Under the pieces are notes generated by a model, which saw only the letters and a program-made list of their open reading frames with translations, was not told where the DNA came from and did no database searches. A program made the position numbers and the translations under genes. Of a stretch of DNA of 64,000 nt, positions 61,455 through 64,000 are shown one piece after another (positions within the stretch are counted from its first letter, which is position 1; every line of letters starts with the position of its first letter). This stretch comes from Verrucomicrobiaceae bacterium (lineage in GTDB: Bacteria > Verrucomicrobiota > Verrucomicrobiia > Verrucomicrobiales > Verrucomicrobiaceae), in the NCBI GenBank assembly GCA_027484445.1, contig JAIXSY010000058.1, positions 1 through 64,000 on the forward strand. Reading direction: 5' to 3'.

Positions 61455-62087
61455 TCACGCCTCATGAGCCAGGGTCGCTTCCAGACGTGCGCGGTGCTGC
61501 TCGAACTCTTCCTCCGTCATGCGCCGAGGCACATTCACCGTGGGCTCGAAGATGACTTTCACCCGACTGAAGGGCAGCGGCAGGAGAAACTGATCCCAAG
61601 TGCGGAAACGCATGGCCCGGGTGTAAAGCACACGCACGGGGACGATCGTGCCGCCAGTCAGCTGGGCTAGCTTGATGATGCCCGGCTGGATCTGGTAAAT
61701 CGGCCCCCGTGGCCCATCGGGCGTGATGCCCACATCGCGCCCCTCAGCCACTTTTTCCGCCAACAAAATCAGCGCCGCGAGCCCCTTTTGCGGCTTCGAG
61801 CTAGAGCCGCGCGCGGCCTCAAAGCCAAATTCGGCACAGGCATCGGCGATGATCTGCCCATCGCCACTCGGGCTGCTGAGAATAGCACCCGGAATGTGGG
61901 GGAACCAAAGGTCATGCAGGTAGGGAATGACAAACATTCGGTTGTGCCAAAAGGCCCAGATCGTGCCGCCACGCCGTGCGTCAAAGACACCAGCGCGATC
62001 TTCGACCTCAAACGTCAGCGTCCGCCCGATGGCGCGGATGAGCCAAGCGACGGCTTTCCCCAGATTTTGGATGCGTATGCGGGCCAT
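61455..62087 (-). CDS. DUF374-family acyltransferase-like protein
   Basis: The 210-residue protein has the DUF374 (PF04028) features: TIWAFWHNRMFVIPYLHDLW with the HxxxD-like HNR motif, ARGSSSKPQKGLAALILLAE and GITPDGPRGPIYQIQPGIIK. The family is related to the LPLAT acyltransferases and is thought to work in lipid A or lipoprotein acylation. It follows the Fur-family gene with 8 bp between, in one transcription unit. Confidence 0.85.
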   Translation of the reverse strand: MARIRIQNLGKAVAWLIRAIGRTLTFEVEDRAGVFDARRGGTIWAFWHNRMFVIPYLHDLWFPHIPGAILSSPSGDGQIIADACAEFGFEAARGSSSKPQKGLAALILLAEKVAEGRDVGITPDGPRGPIYQIQPGIIKLAQLTGGTIVPVRVLYTRAMRFRTWDQFLLPLPFSRVKVIFEPTVNVPRRMTEEEFEQHRARLEATLAHEA

Positions 62088-62095
62088 GACAGAGC

Positions 62096-62584
62096 TCAGG
62101 CAGCGTTGCTCGCGCTGCAGTCCGGGCAGAGACCGTAGAACTCCAGCTCGTGATAAATGCGCTGGTAGCCCGAGGTTTTGGCGATCGTTTTCTCCAAGGC
62201 ATGCACCGGACAGGCGACATCAAGCCGCTCGATGCGACCGCAGCCGTTGCAGATGAGGTAGTCGTGGTGCTCTTCCGGTAGATTGATGATGTAATACGCC
62301 GCGCGGTCATGCAGGCCGAGGCGGCGGATCAGGCCATGCTGCTCCAGCTTGACGAGCAAACGGTAAACCGTGGCACGGTCCGCGTCGCTCAGCAGATCCT
62401 CCGAGCCCGCGATGTCCCCCAAGGTCATGGGCTGACAGGCGTGAATGAGGATGGAAAGCACGTCCTGCAAGGCCTTCGTCCGCCGCAGTCCGGCACCGCG
62501 CGCACGGCCCATGCATTCAGTCAGCAGCCGATCCGGCTCGGGCCGCTGACAGCCTTCATGGTGGTGATGGTGATGCTTGCTCAT
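62096..62584 (-). CDS. Fur-family metal regulator with natural hexahistidine N-terminus
   Basis: The start at 62584 (MSKHHHHHHEGC) gives 162 residues. Residues 25-90 form a winged helix (LRRTKALQDVLSILIHACQ, SDADRATVYRLLVKLEQHGL). The C-terminal domain has the metal motif HHDYLICNGCGRIE and a second CxxC (GLCPDCSA). The paired CxxC motifs match the structural zinc site of Fur, Zur and PerR. The run of six histidines next to a cysteine (His4-9, Cys12) could bind Zn, Ni or Cu and is not part of the canonical family. Whether it senses Zn or Fe is not decided. It heads a two-gene unit with the DUF374 protein. Confidence 0.85.
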   Translation of the reverse strand: MSKHHHHHHEGCQRPEPDRLLTECMGRARGAGLRRTKALQDVLSILIHACQPMTLGDIAGSEDLLSDADRATVYRLLVKLEQHGLIRRLGLHDRAAYYIINLPEEHHDYLICNGCGRIERLDVACPVHALEKTIAKTSGYQRIYHELEFYGLCPDCSASNAA

Positions 62585-62656
62585 GCAGGAGTATGCTTGC
62601 TGAGCCTTCCGGGTTTGTCCACGCAGGCTTTTGCAGGGATTCGTTTTCACCAACCG

Positions 62657-64000
62657 TTAGGCGAAAAGATCGCTCACCGCCTTGCCCTTGCCATCTTCGG
62701 TCACGTAGAAGGGGCGGCCTTCGATCTCAAACTCCGTTTTCGGGCTGATGCCCATCGCGGTCATGATCGTGGCGTGGAGGTCCATGACGCTGACGGGGTT
62801 CTTCGTGGCGATGAGCGGGCGTTCATCGGCGGTTTCGCCATACAGGTAGCCTTTCTTCGCGCCGCCGCCAAACATGACGACACTAGTGCCGCCAGTGAAG
62901 TGGCGATGCAGGCCGTAGTGCTGCGCTTCCTGGATTTTTTCGACCTTGAAGGTGGCTTGGTCGCTCGCGTTTGAGCCGGGTTTGCCTTCGATCAAAGCGT
63001 CGCGGCTAAATTCGCTGGCGATGACGATGAGCGTGCGGTCGAGCAGGCCTTTCTTTTCCAAATCGAGCACGAGCTGCGCGATGGGCGCGTCGATCTCCTG
63101 GTGCAGGCCGGCCACGGTGTCGTGCCCGCTCTTGTGCGTGTCCCAGTAAAGAAAGGGCACGTATTCGGTGGTGACTTCGACAAATCGTGCGCCGGCCTCG
63201 ACGAGCCGACGAGCAAGCAAACAGCCACGGCCAAAGCGGCCAGTGTCGTATTTTTTGCGGCTTTCTTCGGGCTCAAGCGTGATGTCGAAGGCCTCGCGTT
63301 CCTTGGCGCTGAGCAGGCGGTAGGCATTGTCCATGCTGCGGAGCATGGATTGCTGCTGATAGTCGCTCATCACCTCGCGGTTCGGGCTTTGGTCCACCAG
63401 TTTGCGGAAAAGCCGGTCACGGTTGGCAAAGCGCTGCGCATCCATGCCCTTCGGCGGTTTCACGGACTGCGCGGCTTCTTCAGGAAAAGGCAAGTTCATC
63501 GGCCCAAACTCGCTGCCGAAGAATCCGGCGGTGGTGAAAGCCTTCAGCTCCTCGCTTTCGCCGATGCCCTCCAGCCGCTGACCGATATTGATGAAGGCAG
63601 GCATCACCGGATTGCGCGGGCCGAGCACCTTCGCCATCCACGAGCCGATGTGCGGGCAGGCGACGGTTTGCGGCGGCACGTAGCCGGTGTGCCAGTGGTA
63701 TTGATGCCGCGAATGCAAAATGCTGCCCAGGTCAGGCTGCACCGCGCTGCGGATCAGGGTCGCGCGATCCATCACCTTCGCCAAGTTCGGCAAGCCCGCG
63801 CTGATCTTCACCCCGTCCAGCGTCGTGTCCATGGCGGGAAAGGTGCTGAGCATCTTCTTCACCTCCAGCCCCTTCTCAAACGGCAAGTAGCGTTTTGGGT
63901 CAAAGGTCTCCGGAGCAGCCATGCCCCCGGCCATCCAGAGCAGAATGCAGGCATCCGCCTTCGCAGGCGGCTGATTCACCGCTTCTCCCGTCTTCCCCCA
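62657..64000 (-). CDS. DUF1501-domain protein (runs off right edge)
   Basis: The frame is open from 62657 to the edge of the window and reads WGKTGEAVNQPPAKADACIL at the boundary, so the N-terminus (probably a Tat signal) is outside. The visible ~447 residues have the DUF1501 (PF07394) arrangement: ILLWMAGGMAAPETFDPK (sulfatase/alkaline-phosphatase-like start), HSRHQYHWHTGY, WDTHKSGHDTVAGLHQEIDA and VMDLHATIMTAMGI near the end. These sulfatase-like proteins are characteristic of Planctomycetes and Verrucomicrobia and their enzymatic role is not established. The GTG at 63979 is not a real start. Confidence 0.88.
   Translation of the reverse strand, partial: WGKTGEAVNQPPAKADACILLWMAGGMAAPETFDPKRYLPFEKGLEVKKMLSTFPAMDTTLDGVKISAGLPNLAKVMDRATLIRSAVQPDLGSILHSRHQYHWHTGYVPPQTVACPHIGSWMAKVLGPRNPVMPAFINIGQRLEGIGESEELKAFTTAGFFGSEFGPMNLPFPEEAAQSVKPPKGMDAQRFANRDRLFRKLVDQSPNREVMSDYQQQSMLRSMDNAYRLLSAKEREAFDITLEPEESRKKYDTGRFGRGCLLARRLVEAGARFVEVTTEYVPFLYWDTHKSGHDTVAGLHQEIDAPIAQLVLDLEKKGLLDRTLIVIASEFSRDALIEGKPGSNASDQATFKVEKIQEAQHYGLHRHFTGGTSVVMFGGGAKKGYLYGETADERPLIATKNPVSVMDLHATIMTAMGISPKTEFEIEGRPFYVTEDGKGKAVSDLFA

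Noticed and set aside
62560..62584. Six-histidine run as a vector or cloning artefact
   Set aside because: The codons lie in a natural chromosomal context with a typical intergenic region and continue into a native Fur-family protein; no vector sequence is present.

Overview
The window looks like chromosomal DNA of a verrucomicrobium, most likely a Prosthecobacter/Verrucomicrobiaceae relative. This is inferred from gene content, since no rRNA is present. The GC content is high. There is an ECF-type sigma factor joined to a Ser/Thr kinase, a DUF1501 protein, a Tat-exported Gfo/Idh/MocA oxidoreductase, a DUF1080-like secreted protein, an FAD-dependent 'xanthan lyase'-type oxidoreductase and very large secreted repeat proteins. 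The ribosomal spc cluster lacks rpmD (L30) and rpsN (S14), as in chlamydial relatives. Gram-negative envelope genes (Omp85, lpxK, an LpxH-like phosphatase, a DUF374 acyltransferase) show a cell with an outer membrane.

Layout. 0-3 kb: an edge-truncated putative transposase, a membrane-anchored unknown, a nested hairpin element and a YeiH-type exporter. 3-19 kb: one minus-strand block of rlmN, sigma factor, Ser/Thr kinase and a 3,855-residue modular secreted protein that alone fills 11.6 kb. 19-22 kb: two secreted proteins, one a zinc phospholipase C/nuclease-like enzyme. 21-27 kb: map, secY and L15-S5-L18-L6-S8-L5, a cluster that begins abruptly at L5. 27-31 kb: an esterase, an AlgD-type GDP-mannose dehydrogenase and an iron-sulfur photolyase. 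31-35 kb: an accessory segment with a lower-GC DExH helicase behind a BlaI-like promoter/operator, then a nucleotidyltransferase toxin-antitoxin-like locus between imperfect 62-bp repeats. 35-47 kb: housekeeping genes (HAD phosphatase, oxidoreductase, RluA, Omp85, lpxK, peroxiredoxin, nadA, nrdR, HIT) plus a small cysteine-rich secreted peptide. 47-57 kb: FAD oxidoreductase, aquaporin, an Mrr-like/bactofilin fusion, a Cys/Met-metabolism enzyme, an alpha-solenoid-like repeat protein and an acidic protein of 22 fifteen-residue repeats. 57-64 kb: lipid kinase, PhoR/PhoB-like pair, glycosyltransferase plus LpxH-like phosphatase, Fur-family regulator with a natural six-histidine N-terminus, and an edge-truncated DUF1501 protein.

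How genes may work together. The sigma factor overlaps the kinase by ATGA, and the giant protein follows 71 bp later. This suggests that a signalling pair controls a surface or secreted giant protein. Lipid A and envelope functions occur in two places (lpxK/Omp85 and LpxH-like/GT4/DUF374). The PhoB-PhoR pair is divergent from the glycosyltransferase operon across a region rich in GTCAC half-sites. The two acidic calcium-binding-type repeat proteins (38 kb and 55 kb) are paralogues that differ greatly in repeat number.

The best candidates for something undescribed are the sigma-kinase-giant protein locus, the repeat-flanked nucleotidyltransferase locus, the lone helicase and the Mrr/bactofilin fusion. 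All functional statements are read from sequence motifs; no database search was run.
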